DNA of 64,000 nucleotides, from NCBI RefSeq assembly GCF_947493875.1, contig NZ_CANLSU010000007.1, forward strand, positions 86,151 to 150,150. The letters are read 5' to 3'. The notes under the pieces are model-generated. The model saw only the letters and a program-made list of their open reading frames with translations, searched no databases and was not told the DNA's origin. A program made the position numbers and the translations under genes. Source of the DNA: an uncultured Marinococcus sp. (GTDB lineage Bacteria > Bacillota > Bacilli > Bacillales > Marinococcaceae). Below, in pieces: positions 32,767 through 42,470 of the stretch (the first letter of the stretch is position 1; each line of letters opens with the position of its first letter).

Positions 32767-33022
32767 AGCATCATCACTCCTTCTCTTCTTTCACACTAAC
32801 ACACCGGCAAAAACGTTACACTTCATTGCATCAGGTCCACGATAAAAACCTCCGGCCTTCATCATTAATACAGTGAAATTTGCCAAAAAATCATCTGTTT
32901 CCATTATATACTATTTAACCGTATCAAAAGTAGCTTAATACAAGAATAAATACTCCTGTTTAAAAACAGAAATTTTGGCTTCTAAAAAAACAGGGAAAAG
33001 ATATTTGCCAGCATTTTGACGC
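32767..33022 (-). other. Intergenic region before the M20 hydrolase
   Basis: A 300-base gap that ends with the terminator of the NERD gene. A minus-strand TATAAT (32903-32908) is the best -10 box, but no good -35 stands at 16-18 bases. If it is used, the hydrolase mRNA has a leader of about 130 bases with no recognised structure. Nothing else seen. Confidence 0.35.
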
Positions 33023-33052
33023 AAAAAACCGCCCTGATGATTTCCAGGGCGG
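33023..33052 (-). terminator. Intrinsic terminator after NERD gene
   Basis: CCGCCCTG/CAGGGCGG stem with an 8-base loop and six T on the minus strand, 15 bases beyond the stop. Confidence 0.9.
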
Positions 33053-33067
33053 CTTCTGCATAAAAGT

Positions 33068-33955
33068 CTATGAAACATAATTGGTCGTAATGATAGAGCG
33101 CTCCATTTGATACAGCTGCTCCTGGGAGTACAGGGGCGCGTTTTGGGAAAACTGCTCGTGAAAGAAGGCCCGTAGTGCTGCTTCTGTCGTAAAACGATGA
33201 GTATAGGCATCTACCGACACATCCTGCACAAACCGGTCCTCCTGCGTGTTCGAATGGCCGAAGAAAATAATTGGCGTAACTTCCCCCGGGTTGTGCTTTT
33301 CCCTGCGCAGGAAATCCTCTGTGATCGAAGCCGTTGCTTTGGCATGCTCAATCGGGCTGTCGTGCACTTCAAATGTTCCTGACCGGACATGCCCCCGGCT
33401 TGTGTTTTGAAACACCATCGTCGTTTCCACATCTTCCTCGACGTCCGGGTACAGCGTATCAAGCACAAAATCAAGCGTTCCGGCATTGTGCTTACTGACC
33501 CCGTGGATAATATGGCCTTTCCATTTCTGCGTCTCAAGCACATACAGCCCCCGGGTCGTCAAAACAACGTGGTCCACCTGGCGGGTCGACAGCTCCGTTC
33601 GTTCGTCCAACGGCACGTAAACGTGTCCGGAAATCAACATTTCGTCCACGGCAATCTGATTTGCTTCGACAAGATCATTTTTAATGCTTCTAAGCAGCTC
33701 ATGTGTTTTCATTTCTTCCGGTTCCCGTGAAATTTTTTCCAAATGATAAATGTAATCCGTCAGTTTCCCTTTTTCTTCCTCATACTTGCCGCGTATCGCC
33801 TGGATGTCCTCGCGGTACTGCGAGCTTTTTCCTTCAATTTCTTCTTCCATTTTTCTATCATACTGCCGGACTTTTTTTAAATACTGGTCCCGCTGAATTA
33901 AAATGACCGCCCCAATGATGATTAAAGCTATAATAACTGTAACCGCTATACCCAT
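33068..33955 (-). CDS. Membrane-anchored NERD domain protein
   Basis: A 295-residue protein. It has an N-terminal transmembrane helix (about residues 2-20, GIAVTVIIALIIIGAVILI), a charged coiled-coil (about 22-80, many K/E/Q) and a NERD domain (RQVDHVVLTTRGLYVLETQKW). NERD domains resemble PD-(D/E)xK nucleases and are thought to act in DNA processing; activity here is unproven. I start at ATG 33955 behind AGAGGTG; the longer frame adds a stretch without homology. Stand-alone gene, flanked by a terminator and a divergent DNA glycosylase. Confidence 0.82.
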   Translation of the reverse strand: MGIAVTVIIALIIIGAVILIQRDQYLKKVRQYDRKMEEEIEGKSSQYREDIQAIRGKYEEEKGKLTDYIYHLEKISREPEEMKTHELLRSIKNDLVEANQIAVDEMLISGHVYVPLDERTELSTRQVDHVVLTTRGLYVLETQKWKGHIIHGVSKHNAGTLDFVLDTLYPDVEEDVETTMVFQNTSRGHVRSGTFEVHDSPIEHAKATASITEDFLRREKHNPGEVTPIIFFGHSNTQEDRFVQDVSVDAYTHRFTTEAALRAFFHEQFSQNAPLYSQEQLYQMERSIITTNYVS

Positions 33956-34117
33956 ATAAGCACCTCTTCCATCTCCTGCCTTAATATTTTTACTATGACC
34001 CGGGATTTGGTACACTAAAAATCGCTTCTTATTCGCTATGTAAAATTATATACATCATATTTCTATCATAATCAATATATTCCTTTTCGTATACACCAAA
34101 AGAAAGGATTCTTCCCT

Positions 34118-34714
34118 ATGACACTTTATCCTGTGGTTCCAAAGGACTTTTATGAAAAACCGACGCTCGAGCTGTCCCGGGCACTGATCGGCTGTGTACT
34201 CGTGCATGAAACACCGGAGGGCCCTGCAGCTGGCAGGATCGTTGAAACGGAAGCCTATATAGGACCCGTGGACCGCGCTGCCCACAGCTACAATTACCGC
34301 AGAACAAAGCGGACGGATGTAATGTTTTTCCCTCCGGGGCACGTGTATATGTATACGATGCACACCCATGCGCTTCTAAATATTGTAAGCGGGGTGGAGG
34401 AGTCTCCCGAAGCTGTCCTCATCCGCGCTGTCGAGCCGGCTGCAGGCCTTGAGCTTATTCAAAAACGCCGGCACCGTGTCCGCGGCATTCAGCAGACAAA
34501 CGGTCCCGGCAAGTTAACGAAAGCGCTTGGCATTGATATGAGCTACTACGGCCATGAGCTTGACCGTCCGCCGCTGTATCTGTCACCTAAGGATTACGAA
34601 CCTGCGGTTGAAAGCGGTCCGCGCGTCGGTATTTCCGGAAGCGGCGAGGCACGCCATTACCCTTGGCGGTTCTTTGAAGCCGGCAATCCCTACGTTTCCA
34701 AATGGAGGGCCTGA
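34118..34714 (+). CDS. 3-methyladenine DNA glycosylase (AAG/MPG family)
   Basis: Base-excision repair glycosylase that removes alkylated purines and hypoxanthine. The 198-residue length fits the family. GRIVETEAYIGPVDRAAHSYN carries the catalytic glutamate; VMFFPPGHVYMYTMH and NGPGKLTKALGI are family blocks. It starts with ATG behind AAAGGA. It is divergent from the NERD gene, which may also process DNA. Only six bases separate it from the convergent reductase, with no visible terminator. Confidence 0.93.
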   Translation: MTLYPVVPKDFYEKPTLELSRALIGCVLVHETPEGPAAGRIVETEAYIGPVDRAAHSYNYRRTKRTDVMFFPPGHVYMYTMHTHALLNIVSGVEESPEAVLIRAVEPAAGLELIQKRRHRVRGIQQTNGPGKLTKALGIDMSYYGHELDRPPLYLSPKDYEPAVESGPRVGISGSGEARHYPWRFFEAGNPYVSKWRA

Positions 34715-34720
34715 GCCCCG

Positions 34721-35716
34721 TTATTTCAGAGCAACGATCCGGCGGCCCTGGATACGGTTTTCCAAAATAGCGTCAAGATCCTCCGCCAAATCATCCAGCG
34801 TGGTCTCGCTTGCAATCGTATCAAGCAGTGATTGAATTTTCAGGTCATCTGCGAGCCGGTTCCACACATATTGTCTTTTTTCCACCGGACAATAAACAGA
34901 ATCAATTCCAGCCAGATTGACACCTCTTAAAATAAACGGGAGGACCGTGGTAGGAACGTCTGTCCCTCCGGTAAGTCCACTGACAGCTGCGGTACCGTGA
35001 TATTTCATCGTACTCAGCAGGTAGGCAAGCGTTTCTCCCCCAACTGGGTCCACAGCCCCGGCCCACATCGCCTTACCAAGTGGTTTACGTTTATCCGGAT
35101 TCACGTCCTCGCGGGACAGGATACGTCCTGCGCCAATATTTCGGAGGTAATCATGGGCTTCACTGTTCCCGGTAACGGCTGCCACGTCATACCCGAGGGA
35201 GTGGAGCATCGCTACAGCCATGCTTCCAACACCGCCAGTAGCACCGGTTACAACGACTTCGCCCTGTTCCGGCGTGACTCCTTCCTCCTCCAGGCGCACT
35301 ACCGATAATCCTGCTGTAAACCCGGCAGTGCCAAAAATCATAGCTTCTCTTGGAGTCATCCCCTTCGGCAGCTTCACTACCCAGTCAGCAGGCACTCTTG
35401 CTTTTTCCGCATAGCCGCCGTGATGGGCCACTCCGAGCTCATAGCCTGTAACGAGCACTTCGTCGCCCTCCCGATACCTCGAATCACTGGATGAGGCGAC
35501 AACGCCGGCGAGATCAATGCCTGGAATCAGTGGGTAGCCCTGGGCAATCTGGCTTCCAGGTGCCGCTGCCATCCCGTCTTTAAAGTTGATGCTTGAATAG
35601 TGTACATCGATGGTGACGTCGCCTTCAGGCAGATCGTTTTCTTCCAGTGTACGTACTTCTTTTGTAACTTCTCCCTGATCGTTTTTATCCACGACCAGCG
35701 CTTTAAATGTGCTCAT
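34721..35716 (-). CDS. YhdH/AcuI-type NADPH-dependent quinone or acrylyl-CoA reductase
   Basis: A 331-residue zinc-free medium-chain reductase. ATG 35716 is chosen because GGAGGTGG lies six bases upstream. SSINFKDGMA and PGIDLAGVV are in the catalytic domain. VTGATGGVGSMAVAMLHSLGY is the Rossmann dinucleotide loop. The C-terminal ILENRIQGRRIVAL is typical of the YhdH/YhfP group, whose members reduce acryloyl-CoA or quinones. The substrate is not decidable here. Follows the pbuG terminator. Confidence 0.9.
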   Translation of the reverse strand: MSTFKALVVDKNDQGEVTKEVRTLEENDLPEGDVTIDVHYSSINFKDGMAAAPGSQIAQGYPLIPGIDLAGVVASSSDSRYREGDEVLVTGYELGVAHHGGYAEKARVPADWVVKLPKGMTPREAMIFGTAGFTAGLSVVRLEEEGVTPEQGEVVVTGATGGVGSMAVAMLHSLGYDVAAVTGNSEAHDYLRNIGAGRILSREDVNPDKRKPLGKAMWAGAVDPVGGETLAYLLSTMKYHGTAAVSGLTGGTDVPTTVLPFILRGVNLAGIDSVYCPVEKRQYVWNRLADDLKIQSLLDTIASETTLDDLAEDLDAILENRIQGRRIVALK

Positions 35717-35783
35717 GCTTTCCACCTCCATAAAATAATCCTCTAAACTATTCCCCAAAAAGCTTTATTCCATGCAGAGCAAA

Positions 35784-35820
35784 AACAAAAAACACGCGCC
35801 TCCTTTAGGAAGCACGTGTG
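35784..35820 (-). terminator. Intrinsic terminator after pbuG
   Basis: An 11-bp stem with two wobble pairs (35808-35818 with 35793-35803), AAA-type loop, then TTTTTTG on the minus strand, just beyond the pbuG stop. Confidence 0.9.
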
Positions 35821-35825
35821 GGATG

Positions 35826-37139
35826 CTACGGTGTTAAAAATAAGAAAAAGATGATAAACACAAAAAACAACGCGTACATAATCGGGTTCAGCTGCTTTCC
35901 TCTTCCAGTGAGCACCATCGTGATCGGATAGAAGATAAAACCCATCGCAATACCGGTCGCGATACTGTAGGTGAGCGGCATTGATACAATCGTTAAAAAG
36001 GCCGGCACCGCAATTTCGAGACGCTGCCACTCAATTAAGCGCAGCGACGATACCATCAATGCCCCTACAATAATTAGAGCCGGAGCTGTTACAGCGCTTG
36101 TTACCACGCCGAGAAGCGGCGAGAAAAACAAAGCGGCAAGAAACAACAGCGCCGTAATAATCGATGCAAACCCGGTACGCCCTCCGACAGCTACGCCGGC
36201 TGAAGATTCAATATATGCTGTCGTTGTCGAGGTTCCCAGAATTGAGCCGATCACGGTGGCCGATGAATCCGCCACCAAAGCACGCCCGGCACGCGGAAGT
36301 TTGTTGTCTTTTACAAAGCCGGCCTGGTTGGCTACTGCAAACAAAGTTCCGGCTGTATCAAAAAAGTCTACAAACAAAAATGTAAGCACTACTACGATAA
36401 ATCCAATAACAAAGCTTGAATCCCACGAAAAGTCCGCAAGAGAGGTGAAAGCAGCACCAAATGTCGGGGCGATACTAGGCACCCCGGAGACAATCTGGCC
36501 CGGTGGCTGAATCTGCCCCACCAATATGCCAGCCAGAGCTGTAATCACCATTCCGTAAAAAATACCTCCCCGGATGCCAAGCGTCATCAGTATGACGGTA
36601 ACAAGCAGCCCAAATGCCGCAAGAGCAGCCGGCCCGGAGGTGAGTGTACCAAGCGTGACGAGAGTAGACTCATCAGCCACTACAATCTGCGCTCCCTGCA
36701 GCCCGACAAAGGCAATAAACAGTCCAATACCGGCAGAAACAGCGTATTTCAGCTCCTCCGGAATCGCGTTAATAATTTTTTCTCTAATACCAAATGTCGT
36801 TAAACCGATAAAGATCATCCCGGAGCAGAATACCCCAAACAACGCAAGCTCCCAGGGGATCCCCATTGTCAGCACAACGGAATATGTAAAAAAGGCATTA
36901 AGCCCCATCCCCGGTGCCAGAGCTATCGGATACCTGGCAAGCAGCCCCATAATCAGTGTCCCAATAGCTGCTGCCAGGGCTGTCGCTACAAACACGGCGG
37001 ACTCATTCATTCCGGCTTCGGCTAAAATACTGGGGTTGACGAATAAAATATACGCCATCGCAAGGAAAGTCGTTAAACCGGCTAACGATTCTTTCTTGTA
37101 GTTCGTTTCATTCTTTTTAAATTCAAAAAAACGATCCAT
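35826..37139 (-). CDS. pbuG: Guanine/hypoxanthine permease
   Basis: NCS2-family proton-coupled purine importer of 437 residues with about 12-14 membrane helices. MDRFFEFKKNETNYKKESL and AGLTTFLAMAYILFVNP are the AzgA/PbuG opening. ALAPGMGLNAFFTY and LFVDFFDTAGTLFAVA carry substrate-site residues. In B. subtilis pbuG also lies just after guaA. Here the guaA riboswitch would control it by read-through, although a candidate promoter of its own overlaps the guaA stop. Confidence 0.94.
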   Translation of the reverse strand: MDRFFEFKKNETNYKKESLAGLTTFLAMAYILFVNPSILAEAGMNESAVFVATALAAAIGTLIMGLLARYPIALAPGMGLNAFFTYSVVLTMGIPWELALFGVFCSGMIFIGLTTFGIREKIINAIPEELKYAVSAGIGLFIAFVGLQGAQIVVADESTLVTLGTLTSGPAALAAFGLLVTVILMTLGIRGGIFYGMVITALAGILVGQIQPPGQIVSGVPSIAPTFGAAFTSLADFSWDSSFVIGFIVVVLTFLFVDFFDTAGTLFAVANQAGFVKDNKLPRAGRALVADSSATVIGSILGTSTTTAYIESSAGVAVGGRTGFASIITALLFLAALFFSPLLGVVTSAVTAPALIIVGALMVSSLRLIEWQRLEIAVPAFLTIVSMPLTYSIATGIAMGFIFYPITMVLTGRGKQLNPIMYALFFVFIIFFLFLTP

Positions 37140-37192
37140 CCTCTTATCTCTTCCTCTCTTTCCTCTCCCCAGGCAAAACTCTCTCTGATTGT

Positions 37193-37223
37193 ATTATATA
37201 CTTACTAAGCACTTACCGCGCAA
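37193..37223 (-). promoter_or_regulatory. Candidate pbuG promoter
   Basis: Minus strand TATAAT (37193-37198) with TTGCGC 19 bases upstream, overlapping the end of guaA. The long spacer makes it weak; no terminator precedes it. Confidence 0.35.
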
Positions 37224-37227
37224 GCCC

Positions 37228-38772
37228 CTACTCCCATTCAATGGTCGAAGGCGGCTTGGATGTAACGTCATACACTACACGGTTAACGTGCTGCACTTCA
37301 TTAACGATTCTGGTGGAAATTTTTTCGAGAACGTCATATGGAATACGGGCCCAGTCCGAAGTCATTCCGTCAATCGAAGTAACCGCGCGGATTCCGACTG
37401 TATAATCGTATGTCCGGCTGTCTCCCATTACGCCCACGCTTCTCATATCCGGAAGCGCCGTGAAGTACTGCCAGATTTCACGATCAAGACCGGCATTTTT
37501 GATTTCTTCGCGTAAAATGTAATCTGATTCCCGGACAATTTCGAGCTTCTGCTCCGTAATCTCCCCGAGCACACGAATACCCAGTCCCGGTCCCGGAAAC
37601 GGCTGACGCCATACGATTTCATCCGGCACCCCGAGCTCCGTTCCGAGCTTGCGGACTTCGTCTTTAAACAGCGTATTCAAAGGCTCAATCAGATCAAATT
37701 TCATGTCCTCCGGCAGCCCGCCGACATTGTGGTGGGACTTTATCGTCTGTGCTGTATCCGTACCACTTTCAATGACGTCTGTATACAGCGTGCCCTGAAC
37801 AAGAAAATCCACGTTTTCAAGCTTTCCTGCCTCTTCTTCAAACACGTATATAAATTCATTTCCGATAATTTTCCGTTTTTGTTCCGGATCGCTCACTCCA
37901 TCGAGCTGATCGAGGAAACGTTTGGCTGCGTCTATTTTCACAATATTCATCTGAAACCCGCGTCCGAGCGACTCCATGACGCCTGTCGCCTCCTCTTTAC
38001 GCAGCAGGCCGTGATCAATAAACATGCATGTAAGCTGATCCCCGATCGCTTTGTGAACGAGCGCTGCAGCCACCGAGCTGTCCACTCCGCCGCTCAATGC
38101 ACACAGTACGTTACGGCTGCCCACCTGCTCCCGGATAATTGCCACCTGCTCATCGATAAAATTGGCCATCGTCCATTCATTCGAGCATCCGCAGACACGG
38201 TAAGCAAAGTTCTTCAGCATGTCATCGCCAAACTGGGTGTGGCGTACTTCGGGATGGAACTGAACGCCGTACATTTTCTTCTCCGGAGCGCTCATCGAAG
38301 CTACCGGGCATGATGGGCTGGTTGCGTCGACCGTAAAACCTTCCGGCGGCTCGACAATTAAGTCGCCATGACTCATCCAGACGCTCTGGGTTTTCGGCAG
38401 TCCTTCAAACAATACCGGATTCGCCTGTACATGAATATCGGCTTTTCCATACTCCCGATGCTGGGCTTTTTCCACTTTTCCGCCGTAATGCAGTGTCATC
38501 AGCTGCATTCCATAGCAGATTCCCAAAATCGGAATATCCAGGTCAAAAATAGCTGGATCGCAGGTAAGTGCGCCTTCGACATACGCACTGTTCGGCCCAC
38601 CGGAAAAAATAATCCCCGCTGGGTTCAATTCTTTAATTTTTTCAGCACTGATCGTGTTCGGATGGAGCTCGCTAAAAACACCGAGATCTCTGATCCTGCG
38701 TGTAATCAATTGATTATACTGGCCGCCAAAGTCCAGAACAATAATCGTTTCACTGATATTTCCTACGCTCAT
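37228..38772 (-). CDS. guaA: GMP synthase (glutamine-hydrolysing)
   Basis: Converts XMP to GMP. The 514-residue protein has an N-terminal glutaminase ([20 protein letters not shown]; nucleophile C86 in [17 protein letters not shown] histidine). It also has an ATP-pyrophosphatase PP-loop ([15 protein letters not shown]) and a C-terminal dimerisation domain ending in [11 protein letters not shown] at 38772 lies behind AGGGGTAG. The 340-base leader holds a guanine riboswitch and its terminator. Confidence 0.98.
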   Translation of the reverse strand: MSVGNISETIIVLDFGGQYNQLITRRIRDLGVFSELHPNTISAEKIKELNPAGIIFSGGPNSAYVEGALTCDPAIFDLDIPILGICYGMQLMTLHYGGKVEKAQHREYGKADIHVQANPVLFEGLPKTQSVWMSHGDLIVEPPEGFTVDATSPSCPVASMSAPEKKMYGVQFHPEVRHTQFGDDMLKNFAYRVCGCSNEWTMANFIDEQVAIIREQVGSRNVLCALSGGVDSSVAAALVHKAIGDQLTCMFIDHGLLRKEEATGVMESLGRGFQMNIVKIDAAKRFLDQLDGVSDPEQKRKIIGNEFIYVFEEEAGKLENVDFLVQGTLYTDVIESGTDTAQTIKSHHNVGGLPEDMKFDLIEPLNTLFKDEVRKLGTELGVPDEIVWRQPFPGPGLGIRVLGEITEQKLEIVRESDYILREEIKNAGLDREIWQYFTALPDMRSVGVMGDSRTYDYTVGIRAVTSIDGMTSDWARIPYDVLEKISTRIVNEVQHVNRVVYDVTSKPPSTIEWE

Positions 38773-38887
38773 CGCTTCTACCCCTAACTGTTTTCAAATA
38801 TGTACGTTCAAGGTTCACTTTAAAGGAATGCCTGCTTCCGGGCAACAGCCTGCTTTGATTGCCAGCTCATCCGCACGTAAAATACTC

Positions 38888-38910
38888 CTGCAGAAGCGGG
38901 CCTTCTGCAG
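38888..38910. repeat. Hairpin in guaA leader downstream of the riboswitch terminator
   Basis: Perfect 9-bp arms CTGCAGAAG/CTTCTGCAG with a five-base loop. No long T run follows on the minus strand, so it may be an mRNA 5'-end stabiliser or pause rather than a second terminator. Confidence 0.55.
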
Positions 38911-38913
38911 ACC

Positions 38914-38951
38914 AAAAAAGCTGCCTTCGTAAAGTATACGAAAGCAGCTTT
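38914..38951 (-). terminator. Riboswitch-controlled terminator before guaA
   Basis: A 15-bp stem (38937-38951 with 38917-38931, one G-T pair) and a five-base loop end in a T run on the minus strand. It stands about 50 bases after the aptamer, in the place expected for the ligand-dependent off switch. Confidence 0.93.
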
Positions 38952-38999
38952 GACTGGAGACACACGGCGGCGCTTCTGCTGGCGTGTGCCCTTCGCTGC

Positions 39000-39067
39000 C
39001 CTCGTAGTCCAGCCATTTTCCGGCGGCCGGGTAGAGACATTCGGGCCTGATCCCGAACTATACGAGG
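39000..39067 (-). ncRNA. Purine riboswitch (guanine type) upstream of guaA-pbuG
   Basis: Minus strand aptamer. P1 arms CCTCGTA/TACGAGG close a three-way junction. The P2 region begins TTCGGGATCAGG, the core GTCTCTACCCGG is intact, then CCGGAAAATGG and GGACTACGAGG. The C in GACTA predicts guanine or hypoxanthine recognition. Followed by a clear terminator, so high guanine should lower GMP synthase, and PbuG if read through. Confidence 0.94.
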
Positions 39068-39091
39068 TATTCACCTGTAAACATAGAGTAA

Positions 39092-39120
39092 ATTCTAACA
39101 GCCGGCTCAGTGCCGGTCAA
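39092..39120 (-). promoter_or_regulatory. Promoter of the guaA riboswitch transcript
   Basis: Minus strand -35 TTGACC, 17-base spacer, -10 TAGAAT, ending about 25 bases before the aptamer. The -35 lies in the last codons of the upstream transglutaminase gene. Confidence 0.75.
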
Positions 39121-41270
39121 GAACGGACTTTCTTTACCAGCTGTTTCCATGCCGCAACTGCCTCCGGCCCGGCTTCGTTCCCGGTCTTACGTCCGTAATA
39201 CAGACGTTCATATTTCTCTGTCAGATGCTCCATCTCACCGCTTCCGTAGATGTCATTCACCCGCACGGCAAATTCCCGCAGCGTTTCCCCGGCGTTCCGT
39301 TTTACACGTGCTGTCTGCAGCAGCCGCAGCAGCGCCTGGTAAGCATTTTGAAACTCTTCATCAGAATGCATGTGCCGGTATTTGAAAAGAAGATAGCTGG
39401 CCAGCAGCTTCCTCCGGAAAAGCCATCCGGCTGCTGGGAGGATAACTACCGCTGCAAAAAAAGGCCACAGCGGAAGCCTCCAGTCAATGCCGGCGCTGCC
39501 AGAGGAATCCTCCTGTTCTTGTTCGCCCTCTTCCCCAGTTTCAGGAGCCGCTTCCTCTTCTTCAGGGGCGGCCTCCTCTTCCTCCGTTTCCTCTTCTTCA
39601 ATTTCGGGTGCTTCTTCTGAGGCTTCATTATTTTCATACGTGTAATTAAACTCTGAAGAAAAACCCTTCGTCGGTTCAAACGGCACCCAGCCTACTTCGG
39701 GAAAATAAACCTCCACCCAGGAATGCGCATTTTCATTTGTGACTTCCACCTGATTTTCATTCCCCGGCGCCTGGTCGCCTTCCGTGAATCCTTTGACCCA
39801 GCGCGTCGGTATATCAAGCGTGCGGAGCAGCACCGCCATTGAAGTCGAATAATTATCACAGTAGCCTGTTCGTGATTCAAACAGAAACTGGCTGACATAA
39901 TCTCCGCCCTCCGACGGAGCCGGAATGTTGGTCGTCTGATAGGAGAAATTCGGACCGCGCAAATACCTTTCCACGGCTCTGGCTTTTGCATAGCGGTTAT
40001 CGTCATCTGCTGTAAGCTCTTCGGCAAGCTCCTGAATTTCTCCCGGAAGGTCGTCGGGAAGCTGTGTGAAGTATTCCGTGATCTCCTCCGGATCCTCTGA
40101 ATTATCAGTAACAGCACTCATCTGCTCTACGGGAAAATCTGCTGTTTCATACGCCACCGTGTAATTAGTTAACGACGCCGACTCTCCGCCAGCCTCAAAC
40201 TCCACCTGGGTGGTCCAGGCGTCCACTGATGTTTCTATGTCTTCTTCAATAGAAAGAAACGAACCTGGATAAAAGGCAAAATCAAACTCCTGGGTTTCTG
40301 CCATTTCAATGTTTACTTCCTGTTCTTCTGTTTCGATATTTTCATTGTATAAGCCGGCTTCAGAAGACGTCTCATCAGGGGCGTCTATTTCCCACCCAAG
40401 ACCGGTGTATACATTTTTAGCCTCGCCCCGCCAGTAGCCGTTAATATCGCCTGATGCAGTAAATACCGGCATATCACTCATTTGAAATCCTCCGCCAAGG
40501 CGTTCATCAGTATTGTCATAGCCAATCTTCTGCACACCCTGACTGCTCCCGGTGCTGCTCTCTCCCCACGTTAAAAATGGAACGGGATCAGGCCACCGTG
40601 GTTCACTTTTGGGGGCAAGCACTCCAACGCCTCCGGCGGTAATTAAAAAAGCAGCCATGATCAGCGTCCACCGTATAAAAATCTTCCTCTGAGCCTGCCT
40701 GTCCTCCGCCTGCGATACAATACGTTCCCACTGAAGCAGTCCTAAAAGCAAAAATCCTATAACAAACGTACGGATAATCGCAAACATTCCATCGTATTCG
40801 AAAAAAGTATCCATTACGCCAATATAAATAACCGTAAATGTCAGGAAAAATAAAATCCGGCGGGACTGTACCACCCAGAAATAAATCAAATAGCTCATAA
40901 TAGCAAGCAGAAGCATAAATAACACACTGCGGAACATATCTGTCAGAGCGTACCACTGGCCGCTGATTATATAACCAACATTCGTCTGCACTTCCGCCCC
41001 CAGAGTAATCAGCCAATTCAGCTGCAGCAGCGATTCCTCATAAAATACAATATTTATACCTATTAGTATAGTCAGCAGTACACTGCCGATTATCGCCCAC
41101 CAGGGCGGCCGCAGATAAATGACGATAAAAAAGGCGGCAGAGACAGCCATAAATACGGTCACTGATCCTGTCCCGGTAGCTGCCGGCAGGGGCAGCAGCC
41201 ATTCTGCCAGCAGCAAATAACCAAGAATATAAACAATCAATTTTTTCCAGGTATGCTCCGGTTTAATCAA
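39117..41270 (-). CDS. yebA: Transglutaminase-like membrane protein YebA
   Basis: A 717-residue protein. The first 200 residues hold six or so membrane helices. An extracytoplasmic transglutaminase/cysteine-protease-like core follows, with SRTGYCDNYSTSMAVLLR (Cys), ENAHSWVEVYFPEVGWVPF (His) and FEPT (Asp region follows). A glutamate-rich linker comes next, then one more membrane helix and a DUF4129 tail (GETLREFAVRVNDIYGSGEM). Proteins of this type occur in MoxR/DUF58/transglutaminase operons; the substrate is unknown. Last gene of yeaC-yeaD-yebA. Confidence 0.92.
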   Translation of the reverse strand: MIKPEHTWKKLIVYILGYLLLAEWLLPLPAATGTGSVTVFMAVSAAFFIVIYLRPPWWAIIGSVLLTILIGINIVFYEESLLQLNWLITLGAEVQTNVGYIISGQWYALTDMFRSVLFMLLLAIMSYLIYFWVVQSRRILFFLTFTVIYIGVMDTFFEYDGMFAIIRTFVIGFLLLGLLQWERIVSQAEDRQAQRKIFIRWTLIMAAFLITAGGVGVLAPKSEPRWPDPVPFLTWGESSTGSSQGVQKIGYDNTDERLGGGFQMSDMPVFTASGDINGYWRGEAKNVYTGLGWEIDAPDETSSEAGLYNENIETEEQEVNIEMAETQEFDFAFYPGSFLSIEEDIETSVDAWTTQVEFEAGGESASLTNYTVAYETADFPVEQMSAVTDNSEDPEEITEYFTQLPDDLPGEIQELAEELTADDDNRYAKARAVERYLRGPNFSYQTTNIPAPSEGGDYVSQFLFESRTGYCDNYSTSMAVLLRTLDIPTRWVKGFTEGDQAPGNENQVEVTNENAHSWVEVYFPEVGWVPFEPTKGFSSEFNYTYENNEASEEAPEIEEEETEEEEAAPEEEEAAPETGEEGEQEQEDSSGSAGIDWRLPLWPFFAAVVILPAAGWLFRRKLLASYLLFKYRHMHSDEEFQNAYQALLRLLQTARVKRNAGETLREFAVRVNDIYGSGEMEHLTEKYERLYYGRKTGNEAGPEAVAAWKQLVKKVRS

Positions 41271-41285
41271 ATAATTATGCCTCCT

Positions 41286-42470
41286 CTATAACACTTCAAA
41301 ACCGGCCTCGCCCGGCTGCACATAGTATATATGAATATTGGTATGCCGCAGCGCTTCTACACCCTTATGGTGGGACAACCCACTCTCATCAGGAAGCAGA
41401 GCCACAATAACAGAGCGTTTCTGTCCGGCCCATTGCTTTAATTCTTTAATTCTAATATCCGGAAGCACCGGAGTCACATAAATCAGTGCTTCGGGCCCCG
41501 GGGCCTGACGTAAAAACGGCGAAGCCTCCGTATCTGTATTCAATTCCACATACGCCAGACCCTGATAAATACGCTGAAAATGCTCTTTGGAGGTTCCGGA
41601 ATGCTGCAGAGGCTGCCCGGAAGCAGTGACTCCGTAACCAATAGGCATTTTCATCTGATAGGCATACTCCGTTAAAGAAGCAGCAAATTCCACTGCGGTT
41701 TCAAATGATTCGGGTGCTATATCAGCTGCGGTTTCAAGCAGCAAAAAATAGCCTTCTCCCTTTTCAGCTTCAAATTCTTTTGTCACAAGCTTTCCAGCCC
41801 GGGCCGTCACCTTCCAGTCAATATTTGCCATCCGGTCCCCGGGGGTATAATCCCTCACCCCTGCGACATTAACAGATTCATTTTGTATCCGCTGCGACAG
41901 TGAGACTGCCTCCGAGGAGTTGTCTGCCGCCGTATTCCAGTTCGCTAACTTTCTCATTCTTGGAAGTACTACCACCGTAGAAGAAATCAAAATATCGTAA
42001 TCTTTTTCCACAAAGCCAAACAGATCGCCGGCACGGACGCGGAGATAACCAATGGTATGCTTTCCCCGTCTTCTGCCCCTAAGGCTGTAGGAATAGGACG
42101 CCTCCCTCTGAAAAAAAGGGAAAATCAACGCTTCTGCCGACGTTTCCCAATCCCTGAGCCCGTAAGGCTGATGATCCCGGATCTTTACGTACATCAGTGG
42201 AAGCGGAATTCTTTTTTTTAATGTGACTACAGCTTCAGCATGACCGTTAAAGGAAAGCATATCAGCACTCAGTCTGCGTTCAGCCTTTAAAGAACGAAGC
42301 GGATAGACTAGTAATAATAATTGTATAACCGCGAGGGTCGTCACACTGTAAAACAAAAACCAGCTGACAAACCCCCCTTGAAACATAGCGTAAATAAATA
42401 ATACAGCTAATGCAGCCAGAACAGCTGCCAGCTGCATTACTTTTCTTCCGATTTTTAAAAACCGACTCAT
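41286..42470 (-). CDS. yeaD: DUF58 domain protein YeaD
   Basis: A 394-residue protein. Two membrane helices lie in the first 60 residues, and a DUF58 (vWA-like) domain contains RDYTPGDRMANIDWKVTARAG. DUF58 proteins work with MoxR AAA ATPases, perhaps as chaperone adaptors. ATG overlaps the yeaC stop as ATGA, so translation is coupled. Fifteen bases precede yebA. Confidence 0.92.
   Translation of the reverse strand: MSRFLKIGRKVMQLAAVLAALAVLFIYAMFQGGFVSWFLFYSVTTLAVIQLLLLVYPLRSLKAERRLSADMLSFNGHAEAVVTLKKRIPLPLMYVKIRDHQPYGLRDWETSAEALIFPFFQREASYSYSLRGRRRGKHTIGYLRVRAGDLFGFVEKDYDILISSTVVVLPRMRKLANWNTAADNSSEAVSLSQRIQNESVNVAGVRDYTPGDRMANIDWKVTARAGKLVTKEFEAEKGEGYFLLLETAADIAPESFETAVEFAASLTEYAYQMKMPIGYGVTASGQPLQHSGTSKEHFQRIYQGLAYVELNTDTEASPFLRQAPGPEALIYVTPVLPDIRIKELKQWAGQKRSVIVALLPDESGLSHHKGVEALRHTNIHIYYVQPGEAGFEVL

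Noticed and set aside
38888..38910. Second terminator before guaA
   Set aside because: A perfect stem, but without a T run on the transcribed strand; kept only as a hairpin.
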